DNA of 64,000 nt from Irpex lacteus (Eukaryota > Basidiomycota > Agaricomycetes > Polyporales > Irpicaceae), in assembly GCA_001986395.2 (NCBI GenBank), contig MQVO02000025.1:248001-312000 (forward strand), written 5' to 3'. The notes beneath the pieces are model-generated. The model made no database searches and was not told the origin of the DNA. It saw only the letters and a list, made by a program, of their open reading frames with translations. A program made the position numbers and the translations under genes. Shown one piece after another: positions 1 to 10,651 of this stretch. Positions within the stretch are counted from its first letter, which is position 1; every line of letters starts with the position of its first letter.

Positions 1-662
1 TGTGTATGTACATGTAAACATGCTGACTTGCACGACCATACACGTACACAAACCGTCTTTCACGGGCTGGGAATGTGTGCCTGATATCCAGACACCAGTC
101 GACGGGAAGCCATATCCCGAATAAACGGGCCTAGAGGATTACAAAGATGGGCGCTTGGAGACAAATCGTCCTTACCACTTCCTTACTATCAGTCTGGTTC
201 ACTGGCAAAGCTGGCAAGAGGTGAAGAGAACAGTCGCGTCGGGTGCTTCTGGACTTGATGATTAGTAAGAAATCGGCGCGAGGATTGGTAAGCCTGCAAA
301 ATGGATACGCACTACTCTGACGGCGGTCCAAAAAGACAAAAATACTGTCGCATATCCTCTTTATTATAAAGAGAAACGCGGTCGCTCCACCGCGTCGACA
401 TTTCGGCTTCATCATTGGCTGACACGTCGAGATAAACACGTCTTCTGATTGGGTACTCACTTGGGCCTGCGTCCAGAATATTCTTAAGCTTTCTCCTTCG
501 CCTTCGGGCTTCACTTCAGCTTCACACCGGTTCATCGACATCATTGGCTTCCACTACATAGAATATGTTTCTTATTTAATATTAGCTACCGCTGCCTCTT
601 CGAATTCAGAACATCATTAGCTTCCGACATACTTACACTGTCGAAACAGGGTGCGCCTGTGA

Positions 663-699
663 CTGCTGGCCGAAGCGCCGAAGGCGAGAAGGCCAGCAG
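663..699. repeat. Short inverted repeat (9-bp stem)
   Basis: CTGCTGGCC at 663-671 is matched by its exact reverse complement GGCCAGCAG at 691-699, with a 19-nt spacer. No gene is adjacent, so no function is assigned. Confidence 0.5.
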
Positions 700-942
700 G
701 AACGGGCGCAGTATTTATTCTCCTCTGTCGACGTTGACGTGGCGAACACCGTGACCCTCTGCATCTTCCTATTCTAATTCCCGTGCAGGGCACGGGTGAT
801 TGCTAGTCCCTATTATAAGGGGTGCGGGCGTCTGCTATTAACAGGACAAACGGGCGTCCTCATTGGTACGGAGCTCGAGATAAAGACGCCTTCCGATTGG
901 CTGTTCGCCTTGATCCGCCTTCCGCTTTTCGTTTACCTTGTA

Positions 943-1012
943 GCTGGTTGCGAATGCGGGCTGGTTGCGTATGCGTATGCGAGTGCGGGCTGGTTGCGTA
1001 TACGTATGGGGG
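943..1012. repeat. Minisatellite-like tandem repeat
   Basis: The unit GCTGGTTGCG followed by a variable (T)ATGCG tract occurs three times in a row, starting near 943, 960 and 989, with units of about 17-29 bp. It is imperfect and short, so probably replication-slippage DNA. Confidence 0.6.
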
Positions 1013-2830
1013 ATGGTTGTGTATCAGTGCAGGCTATGAACGTGCTTAGGTAACTCAGCTGCAGCTTGCGGTCTTGCTTTTCGCAGGCATAGTGGTGCAT
1101 GAGCTGTAGGTGACTCTTTGTATACAGAGGGCGGGGGCACTTGTGATGCTCCAAGTTGTCCGTTTCTTCTTACACCCTGTCTCGCGTGTCAGAAGGAAAG
1201 GGTTCTGGTACCCTCCCGTTGTTCTGCCTTCTGGATTCTGCGGACACTGACGCTGACGTCGACTGTGAGACGGATATCGATTCTGAGTTCCTCTCGCGCC
1301 GTGACAGCGTCACGGGTAACTGCTAGTCTGTCATATATGTTGCCTCTTTGTTAAGATTCGAATATCCACCTATGTTCACAAAACCTTCATGCAGACTACC
1401 TTCCAGGTTGTCCTGAAACTATCAGCTGCGCCTGGCAATGAGCACGAGCATGTCAAAATCGATGCGAACAGCCACCCGAAAAGCCATGCTGAGCCCACCT
1501 CTGCTCCATGATGTTGCTGTCTTCTGTTCGAGAGATCTGAACTGGCTTTCCAAGTGTATATTGCCCTGGAATTCAGTACAATCAAGTGCGATTATAAAGG
1601 GACGTAACCTCCCCAGGTAACAGCGCGCAAGCTGCTGCCTAGGCGAACACACAGAAATTAGCTGAACCAGATGGTGATGCAATTAGCCGGGTGAGCTGCA
1701 AGGTAACCGGTAATCCCTAGTGAAAAGGCAGGCGATGACGAACATGATCGAAATCCAGCTTTATGAGCGAAGTTCATGGACGTATTAGTGGACAAGTGCC
1801 GCCGTAGTATTAGGCGCCGTATGCGTCTTCTTCTCAACGCTCACCACTGCCTCTACTTGAAAACGCGTTACACTTCTACTGGATCTTGAGACATCTGAAT
1901 TGTTTATTCTAGTACACTGACTGCCAGAAACGTCTATGTCACACTGCAAATAGATTTACACTTGCGCCCAATTCCTGCATCCAACACTAGGACATTACTC
2001 CCGACGATTCCATAGGTGCATAAGTATCCTTTCGGAGAAGGTTAAATGGGTCATTTGAGTGCGTAACAATTCTATATTGATGTTCACTCATGAGTAACAT
2101 GATTCTCTTTTCCAGCCTGCGTGTGGCGGCAGCAGGGTTATACAGCCAGAGTCTAATTTCTTGACTCTTGATTCTCTTACGTTCTTGTCATGCATTTGCG
2201 TCGTATTCCTCCCATGGCGACGATACGTCTGCCATACCGCCCCCTTAGAAATCAACCCTCTTTACCATGTCCTCAATGCCAAGGCACGTAGAGGAAGAAT
2301 CGAAGCCACACCTCCGTTCATGCGGAAGATGGACGGTTGGGATTAAGCCAGTTGAGCCTACAAATCTACGTGGCATAACCTCGGGATGCGAGCCTTCTTT
2401 CGCAGAAGGCTCATGGATATTTATGTTCCAGGGACGTTTTGTCCATGCCATCTATTACCTCACCTGCGAGCTTGTCTACCCCACAATACACAGCATGCTG
2501 CGTGGTGCCCCAGCAATTATGAAACCACCTTGTCCCTGGTTACAGCTGGTTATCGCTCAAGACCTTAATTCTCTCTCACGGCCCCGTTTGCTTTTTGAGT
2601 GCTTAGTGGTGTATTTCGCGCCATATATCGTCAGTACAACCTGCACGAAGCTCGTGAATTAAGCAGCCGAGTCAAAGGGAACACTGGGATTAAGCGCTCC
2701 GCTTTGTCATCTTGTTTGCTCGGAAATCGGGATATTGCCACGTCTATCCATGTACGTTCTCCACAATTTGGGCAATGATTCTAGTCCTTGTCTCATGTGT
2801 ACTTAGCTGTCAGCTGCTGTGAATTCTAGA

Positions 2831-2836
2831 TATAAA
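2831..2836 (+). promoter_or_regulatory. TATA box of the GST locus
   Basis: TATAAA lies 82 bp upstream of the GST start codon at 2913, a usual distance for fungal genes with a short leader. Assigned by position only. Confidence 0.5.
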
Positions 2837-2912
2837 CCCCCGCTGGCAATAAGCGGAGCCCACGACTCCTCCGTTTCAGTGTATCCCATAACACCACTGT
2901 CCGTCTACAGTT

Positions 2913-3767
2913 ATGGTGCTGAAGTTATACGGCCAGCCCTATGCCTCTTGCACTCAGCGCGTACTGACTACTCTCAAAGAGAAGAACGTCCCTACGAACT
3001 GATCCTTGTCGATTGGGCGAAGAAGGAGCACAAATCGCCCGCGTATCTGGAAAAGCAGCCGTTCGGACAGATCCCATACATCGATGACGATGGCTACATT
3101 CTGTTCGAAAGCGTAGCAATCTGCAAGTACATCGCCACCAAGTACCGCGACAGGGGAACACCGCTTGTCCCAGAGCCGGACGACTTGAAGGCGTATGGTC
3201 AATTCGAACAAGCGTGCTTGATCGAAGCTGCCGAGTTTTACCCGTTTGCAAGTGGTCTGGTCATACAGTACTTTGGAAAACTGTAAGTTTAATCGTTCGT
3301 CACGGGATATACAGAAATTAATTATATCTGGTGCAGACTCTATGGAGGCGAGGACGACAAGCAACTCTTCGCAGATCTTGTCGAAAAACTCACTGCTAAA
3401 CTCGATGGTTACGAGGCGATCCTCAAGAAACGCAAATACCTGGCTGGCGACGTAAGTATTGTCACTCATGGGGATGAGGTGATATTGACGCTCGTGATCT
3501 GTAGAACTTTACAATCGCTGACCTCGCACATCTCCCTCATGGGACATTCATAACACATTATGGAGTGAGCCTATTGAAGGACGAGGAAAGGTGGCCTAGC
3601 GTTGCTCGGTAAGTGCCTGCGCTCTGATGATAGGTTTCATCACGCACTGACACAGTCGACAATTCAGATGGTGGAGGGATATAAGCTCACGCCCTACTTG
3701 GCAAGAGGTATGGACGTCCGGTCTGGCTGCTAGCGGCTGGCCCGCTCCCGAAAGTCTAAAGCGATGA
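2913..3767 (+). pseudogene. Glutathione S-transferase with a one-base frame break
   Basis: Encodes a fungal cytosolic glutathione S-transferase, which conjugates glutathione to electrophiles in detoxification. Exon 1 starts MVLKLYGQPYASCTQRV, a typical thioredoxin-fold N-terminus. The G-site region reads KQPFGQIPYIDDDG then ESVAICKYIA. Later exons at 3337-3451, 3505-3608 and 3668-3767 give the helical domain (YLAGDNFTIADLAHLP) and end at TGA. All three introns are GT-AG and 50-60 nt. Near 2988-2993 the frame breaks: codons KEKNV run into a stop, while the continuation (PYELILVDWAKKEH) lies one base out of phase. One C appears to be missing from a CCC run. With that base the protein would be 229 aa, normal for the family. 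A sequencing error is the main alternative to a real pseudogene. Confidence 0.75.
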
Positions 3768-4696
3768 GAGTGTACATTCATATTGGTATAGCATACGGTG
3801 TACAGTATGACATACCCAAACGAACAATATCCAACTCACCAAGCGAAGAACATCGAATCTTAATCTTGCTGAGCAGTTCTAGCAAAGCTATCTCATGGCA
3901 CTAGTACGTCCACAATTCACTGCTTGCAAGTCCTGAGAATTCATTGTGCACAGTTAAGGTACTTATAGCTACTATGATGGGGAAGCTACTATACGCAGCA
4001 ACGATCACGTTGACACACTGTTGGGCCATGCATCTTTCTTTTTCACGGTGCACAAACACACCATCCTCCTAGCCCTCGGGCTCAAAACACCTAATCATAT
4101 ACCAGGTCCACAGTGTCCTCGTTTGGCCCTACTGTCTTTACAACTGTCGGCTCGTGGTGCAGGGAAATCAAGCAGGGTAACACGGGCACTTATCACACTA
4201 GGTTGGATCTCTTTGAAGCCAGCGACGCTGATATTTATTGTCCTCAGGTGACTTTGAGATCTAGCAAAACACCCGTCGCATGAACTACCTGGCGGTTCAG
4301 CTGCTATGTGAAGATAGAAGGCGCACCTAGGGAAGATCCGCAACGGTGCCGTGTCGATTTTGCTCACAGATGACATGATTCAACTGACGAGATACCAAAC
4401 CAGCTTCGAATAGGGATGTGGTCGTACTGCATACAGATAGTCCCTGCTTCTGCCACGCGTGTGAGGCCGTTCCTCGAATAGCTACGGCGTACCCTCCAAC
4501 GTCAGCCTATGAGAGCTTCCGTATCGTTGGTCTATCACTTGTCTCCACGACTCATGGGACGTATCCCTTACTGTTCACACTGCACGCTCGATAATCAGCA
4601 ATTCGTCTGATTTACTTTCCGTTACACTGCCCGCTCTATATTGCCTGCTCCGAGTCGGCACCAGCGAACGACTCCTATCGCCAAAGCATCCTCGAT
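3768..4696. other. Intergenic, no gene seen
   Basis: Only short unrelated open frames are present. The end of the stretch is the promoter of paralogue A, with a weak TATA-like CTATATTG near 4636. Confidence 0.45.
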
Positions 4697-6719
4697 ATGG
4701 ACCCAGCCAGCGCAGTCATCGGAATTGTCGCCTTCGGTTTTACTGTCTTCGGGAAGGTCAACGAGATGCGAACAGCCGTCAAGGGTGCATCTCAGCAGGT
4801 GCAAGCCCTACAGGACACGTCCACTGTCGTAGAGCTGCTCTTGATCAGGCTACAGACCATCAAGTCCCGCGAAAGCTCTTACACTGCAGCCGGACTCGTT
4901 TACTTGGAGAAGCTATGCGCTCGCTCTCGGTTCTGCTTGCAGGAGGTAGAGACAGTGGTGGAGAAAGTTGTAGCAAGAGTCCACCCGAAGGGCACCGGAC
5001 AGATCGAACCCGGGCCAAAAATTCGACTGAAGAAGTGGGTTGTAAGGAAAGGGGATCTGGAGCTCGCTGCGCAAAGGCTGAGGGATTTGAAGGAGGCTTT
5101 GGTCATAATGTTGGAGTTTATGAACGCGTACGTGTGAATTTCATCGTTGTTTGCACAGTGCCTAACAAACACTATTTTAGGAGCTATTTGGAATCTCTTG
5201 TAGCAAAGATCGGAGATGACCGTACATCCGCTTCTCCGGTGCACCATGAACGACATGACCCGTCATTGACTGAGCCAGCAACTGGGTCCTTCTTGAGGAG
5301 TCCTTTGAAATGCTTGGCGTACTGCTACTGCCGCTGCCACAGCTCCTCGGTCCATCTGATCATTCCTCCATGGTTCTCTCCTTACATCGGTCAGATATTC
5401 ATTCCGAAGCGGCTACTTTATTCTCTCTGGGCTTCACAAAACCGCTGCAATGTGCAAACGTGTCGTGGAACTTCTCACGGAGCAATGACGATACGATGGA
5501 TTATGCCACCCATGCTCATACATGGCTAAGTATCTCCAATCCACACATCACCGCCGCATTCATTTTGCCATCTGCGCACCGCGTACCATTCCATGGACTC
5601 TACCTATATTCGAAGCTATCTATAACGGAGACTTGCGCCGTGTACGCGACCTCTTTGCAATGAAACAGGCATCCATCTGGGATTACGATATATACGACAG
5701 GCCCGTGTTCTCAGTGAGTGGGCGAATACTTCCTTAGTAGTAGCGCCTGTACGACTCTGACCTCACATCTTAGTTTGCGTGTCGTCGATGGCAAGAAAAC
5801 CCTTGTGACAATACGCTCGAGATCATACGTTTTTTCGTAGAAGCGGGTGCCGATGCACTCCTTTTTGCTCAGTGAGTTGGTTCCTTGCTCAGGCTCGACC
5901 ATCATTCGCGTCTAAACTGATGTATTCTGGCTACGCACTGGCAGAACACGGACTTCGCCTTCCGTACACGACAATCTCACTCTAGGGTTCTTTCGCTATC
6001 TTTTCGATGGCGACGCGAACCATTCTGTCGCTACATCGATCAAGACTAATCCGGCTGCTGTTGATATTTTCCGTAATTTGCTTGACATAGAACCCATGGA
6101 TGCCCTCGAGGACTTCTTAGTCAGACACGCACGCTCAGGTACAGACGTTCCAGGCCTACTATCAGCATTGGAAACCAAACCGATTGGCTCAGCAAGCCGT
6201 TGTTCGATATTCAAGGCAATCGGCTATACCCCCCTGTCGTACGCCATCCGGTTCTCGCCCTCCAGCGTGTTTGCTCTTCTATCCCACGGAGAAGAGGCTT
6301 CTGCGGAGCCCATATTGACGAATGCTGTACGGGCAGGAAAACGCGAACTGATTAAACCTCTTCTCGACGCTGGTGCGGATATTAAGATGAAGGATCATAG
6401 AGGGCAGTCTGCACTGCATTGGGTCTGTTACCAATGTAAGCGGCTCTGTTTTGAAGAGCTTGTTCGATGGGCGGGAGCCAAGATCGCTTGGGATTCCCAA
6501 ACACCAGAGGGCTACAACGCTCTGGAACTCTTCGACATTGGTGTGTCAGCAGGCTTAGCATCGGCCCTCAGCACAACGCAGGTCAGCGAATTCCGCGAGC
6601 AGATAGCATCGCGCGTGGATCGAACGCAGATGCGAGTGCCAGCAGACGATGGCGATGCCCTGGACATCCCTGGTGCATATCCCACAAGCGGTCTTGCTCA
6701 CACCTATAGCTCCTGCTAA
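4697..6719 (+). pseudogene. Paralogue A: HeLo-like N-terminal/ankyrin protein, frame broken in exon 2
   Basis: First of four tandem paralogues. Exon 1 (4697-5127) encodes an all-helical N-terminal domain starting MDPASAVIGIVAFGFTVF, which resembles the HeLo-like/Fungal_N domain of fungal STAND proteins. Exon 2 (5181-5713) encodes the cysteine module: CYCRCH, then CNVQTCRGT, then a block around QASIWDYDI. Exon 3 (5774-5871, 98 nt) and exon 4 (5945-6719) encode degenerate ankyrin repeats, with GQSALHWVCYQC and TPEGYNALELFD, and end near a DIPGAYP motif. Exon 2 is 533 nt where the intact paralogues have 526 and 520, one base more than the frame allows. It reads into a TAA at about 5525 while the homologous continuation (RIHFAICAPRTIPW) is in the next frame. 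A single-base assembly error is possible, so this could be a functional gene. Confidence 0.75.
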
Positions 6720-8192
6720 GTACTACAGTCTGTCAAGTTGCACCGTTACGCACATGACCTTTTCTTGATCTGAGTGGTTCCCATGATGTACTTACTCACA
6801 CCGGCAGCCTGAGGCAACCTTAGGAAGGCTACTTATCATCATCCCTATGTGTCTTCATCTAACTCTCATAGTAACGTAGACTTACGAAGTTGAACAGGAG
6901 TACATTTCGGTGGAGAATACATTCATCAACGAGATATCCAGCTGATGCGTTCGGCGTATGTATAGCTTCTGCGGACTTCAGTGGCCCCGGCACAAATATT
7001 TACTATAGAAACATGATATACTTCTACGTGCATAACCGAGTATCTTTGCATTGCAGAACCGTGATGCCTTTACAGCTAACACCAGAACGTTGGGCCGCAT
7101 TTTTTCTTACACACATAGAACGGATCACCAAAAACCTCCGGCCGTTGGCCCAGACGTGAGCTGGAGCGAATGGGACGTGTCAAAGCCTCTGCGGCAGCAG
7201 TGCCGCCATCATCCCGCCAAGTCCGCCTGTGTGTAAATTGATGGCATGTGGCCTAACGTTCTGGTTTTAGCTGTAATACATAACCAAGTCAAATCCATGA
7301 TACATTCTGTTGGTAGATCCTACACTCCAATGCTAGAGGTATGTAAAGGCTCGTTCACAGGAGACTCATGATCAGTGCTACTAGCGAGCGCTCCAATTTG
7401 GATCGAGCGCTCGTGGGTGCACGAGGCTTTCACCTCTCCCCTACCATGTCGCTCAAGCTTAAGAACCATATTCTGGCTGAGTTGTGCTCGAATCTTCGCT
7501 AGACAAGAAGCATCGCAATAATTCACTCTCTTCCGTAACCAGCCGTGATTGCGATGCCTTGTGGGCTTCACGTTCGCTGGTGGCGGCGATGCTTCGACAG
7601 CAGGTACTGTACGTTCGAGGGAGATTGCATAGCACAGTTGTTATTTGCTCTGCTTGGTACGTCATCGTACCCTCTACGTTCTACATCCTCTTATGGTCGG
7701 CAGCAGGGCTTTCAGTGCTCTACTCGTGTGCGGCTCGCACAGAGTACACGTATTGAACAACTTTATGACTTTGATCCCAATTCATTTGCTGCTTCTCTGC
7801 CGATCAGAAGTTCTTAAGCAAGCACTATCACTCCGTGCAGTGCTTTGTCTCCTTTGCATTAGAATCATCTAGACGTTTCAAATTCTTCGTTTGATGGTGT
7901 CCTCAAAGGTACTGCTTACTGAGGCAATCGTTGATCGCTTTCGTCTTCTGAAGGACATGAGGCACGAGGGTGAGTTCGTCATTTTCTGTAAATGTGTATT
8001 TTCTCACACGCGCACTACGTGCAAACGTATTCAGCATGGTCAGCTGCACCTGGAAGCACAACATGCCACTTACCAGTCCAACTTCGCATCCGCCAGCGAC
8101 GTCATTAACGGTATTCGCGTACACACGAAGTCCACTTATAATAAGGCCGGGTCCCACCAGCGTGAAGGCTTCTGTTGCACCCCCACATCAAT
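6720..8192. other. Intergenic between paralogue A and the lactonohydrolase
   Basis: No gene recognised. It contains two CGAGCGCTC-type arms at 7385-7393 and 7405-7413, which are 9-bp reverse complements separated by 11 nt and could be a paired factor-binding site. The last part is the promoter of the lactonohydrolase gene. Confidence 0.45.
8137..8144 (+). promoter_or_regulatory. TATA-like box of the lactonohydrolase gene
   Basis: TATAATAA lies 49-56 bp upstream of the ATG at 8193. Assigned by position only. Confidence 0.4.
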
Positions 8193-9784
8193 ATGCGCAC
8201 TACAGCTACTGCTTCAGCAAGCGTCGCTGCGGTTGCAGCTGGGCTGTTCTATGTCTCTCCCTTTGCTCGTGCGAGCAGTTCGAGGTTCCCGACGTCGCTA
8301 CCGCCACAGACGGTGGTGAGTACATCCCTCAAGGTGTTGTTCTACGATGCTAAGATTCTCCATGCGCCCGTAGATCGTCGATCCGCTTCAATTTGCCGTC
8401 TTAGGACAGAATGCAACGTTTCGATCGAACGCGTTCTCAGATCTATTCAACCCTACAAACACCTCTTCACCGTTCTTCCAAGTCTTTGACCCTGCTTTCC
8501 TGGACATCCTGGGCCCTAAACCGTCCATCCGTGTGATCGCGTCCAATCCTGGATTCGCTTTCGCTCACGAGGCTCCGATATGGGTTCCGCCGACAAACGA
8601 AGTTTTCTTTGCTAGCAACGATGGAGGAGACCTCGGATTCAGTGACATTGACCACAATAATCGAGTCTCCAAGATTAGTTTGGACGAGGTTGCATCAGCT
8701 ATCAAGAATGCGAGCGATTCTACATCTGCTCTCAACGTCACTGTTACACCAGTATGTGCTCTATTCACAGAAGTCATCGTAAACTCTAACAAGCAGTATA
8801 GCTAGATCTCCCTGAGACCGTGCAGATGACGAACGGAGGTACCGGTCCCTTCAGAGGCAACTTGCTGTTGGTCAATTCAGGTCGAGGCAACTTACCTCCT
8901 TCGATCACGGCTGTGAATCCAGCAGCACCCCATAACGTCACCGTGCTGCTAGATAACTTCATTGGGCGCCAGTTTAACTCGCTGAACGATATAAAGATTC
9001 ATCCTACTAGCAAGAAACTGTTCTTCACCGACGTAACGTACGTATCTCGCCAGGTGTCCGTGGAGTTATCATCGTTGACAGTTCACAATAGTTATGGATG
9101 GCTGAACCACTTCCGACCCCTTCCACTTATGCCAAGCCAGGTGTACCGATTTGACCCAGACACTGGAATTGTGCGTGTGGTGGCAGATGGTTTTGACAGG
9201 CCCAATGGCGTCGCGTTTACGAAGGACGGCAAAACGGCCTACATGTACGTGCGATCTTCAGGTCCTCATCACGTTGTCTCATCGACATTTCCCCCATTAG
9301 TGCAGATACAGGTGCTTCTGGAGGTTTTCTCGGCAATAACCAAACTGAACCTGCCACCATGTGCGCTTTGATATCGTCACCACAGCTGACCAAGTGTACT
9401 GATCAATTTCAATCGATATAGCTACGGATTCGATGTTGATCCTAGAACACAAGCTTTCCACAACCGCCGGGTTTTCGCTTATGTCGATACCGGCGTAGCG
9501 GATGGTGTACAGCTCGATAGCAAAGGTAACGTGTACGCCGGCACTGGAGATGGTGTTCACGTTAGTAGCTCGCCATCCACACGCAGTCTTTGCTGCCTGA
9601 TGACTGACTTCGAGATGTATGGCTATAGGTTTGGAACCCCGAGGGCACTCTGCTGGGCAAGTTCTTCCTCGGCAGTACCTCTGCCAACTTGATCTTTGCC
9701 AACAAGGGTCAGCTCGTCATTCTCGCTGAGACAGAGATCGTTCTGGCCCAGATTGCAGCGGAAGGGTTCAACTTGGCGTTTTAA
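8193..9784 (+). CDS. Secreted SMP-30/gluconolactonase-like lactonohydrolase
   Basis: Seven exons (8193-8315, 8374-8751, 8802-9037, 9092-9244, 9301-9360, 9422-9560, 9629-9784) join in frame to 414 codons. The product starts with a likely signal peptide (MRTTATASASVAAVAAGLFY, then an ARA cleavage-type site). A six-bladed beta-propeller of the SMP-30/gluconolactonase/LRE family follows. Family motifs include FAHEAPIWVPPTNEVFF near the N-terminus (metal-ligand Glu), FNSLNDIKIHPTSKKLFFTD and GFDRPNGVAFTKDGKTAY (Asn metal ligand), and VADGVQLDSKGNVYAG. Members hydrolyse lactones or phosphotriesters in a calcium-dependent way. Several NxT/S sites suggest glycosylation. It sits inside the ankyrin array, in the same orientation, but nothing shows a functional link. 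The intact reading frame and the good match to fungal lactonohydrolases make the family call firm; the substrate is unknown. Confidence 0.88.
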
Positions 9785-10651
9785 CATCATCGAAAAGGGG
9801 ATGTCTAACATTTTGGTGCTTCTTAGGACGTGCCATGTACAGTGGTACATAGTCGTACTTAGATGGATGCGGAATGTGTAAGTACGCGATAAAGAAGTGG
9901 CAATCGATGGCTATGGTGATGAAGGTTAACATAGCTACCTGACACAGCTGGCTGATGAATTCCGTTCCCATTGCTAGAGGTATTCTTCTCCGCATCTGAG
10001 GCTCTGCCTTCGTCAACATAGTAATTTAACATTCAATCAGAAGTAGATTGGACGTGAATTCAAACGAAGGATTGCGAAGGATAGATAGTCCAGGCATCAC
10101 GTCAAGTAGTTGAGCCCGTTGGCGCAACCAGAAGTCTGCAGTGCATAGCATCAGACGGTCGTGAGAGGCGACAACTAACGATGCAGTGTAAGCATCGCTG
10201 AAGCGAGGAGTGTCTTCACGGCATTTTCCAGGCACTCATTCCACGTAAGCTTCCGCTCTTTATTACGATGCTCTCACTTGGCTTACGTCGTCGTATTCAG
10301 AATCCACCTAGTTGAACGAAAGAGCTTCGATGACCATTGGTAGCTATTCGATGTTGAATTGCGATGTATACTGGGATCTAAGAAGACTAGATGACTCTTA
10401 GTTGGCATTATGTGAGAGGATTTACCCGCCATGGCCACACTCTGTGTCCCAGAAATATAAGATTGTGCACAGTATTCACTCATCTTGATATCCCCAGCTC
10501 CATCCGCTTCTACGAACGCTGGTCATCGAACAATAGTACGTCGACTCTGCACTGCATCAAAGTTCGCAGATTTCTCTTTATAATATCGATTTTGTTGTCG
10601 TACAGCTGCTATCGAATTCCCCACTCTATACCCGTTTCAACCTATGAAGCC
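9785..10651. other. Intergenic, promoter of paralogue B at its end
   Basis: No gene seen. TTTATAAT near 10575 lies about 75 bp upstream of the start codon of paralogue B and may be its TATA box. Confidence 0.45.

Larger units (their letters stand above)
1..2830. other. Intergenic stretch, no gene recognised
   Basis: No open frame here resembles a known family or forms a coherent spliced gene. It holds a short hairpin (663-699), a GCTGGTTGCG-type minisatellite (943-1012) and two diverged copies of a block of about 100 bp with TATTATAA and ATTGG boxes (about 360-452 and 808-900). It could contain decayed gene remnants, but I cannot name one. Confidence 0.5.

Noticed and set aside
131..544. 137-codon minus-strand open frame
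   Set aside because: No recognisable motif, odd composition and no plausible neighbouring exons; probably chance.
2961..2995. An intron to explain the GST frame change
   Set aside because: The only GT-AG pair would be about 20 nt, too short to splice.
5515..5600. An intron to explain the frame change in paralogue A
   Set aside because: Any GT-AG pair here would remove the conserved RIHFAICAPRTIPW block or be shorter than 30 nt; exon length compared with B and C shows a single extra base.
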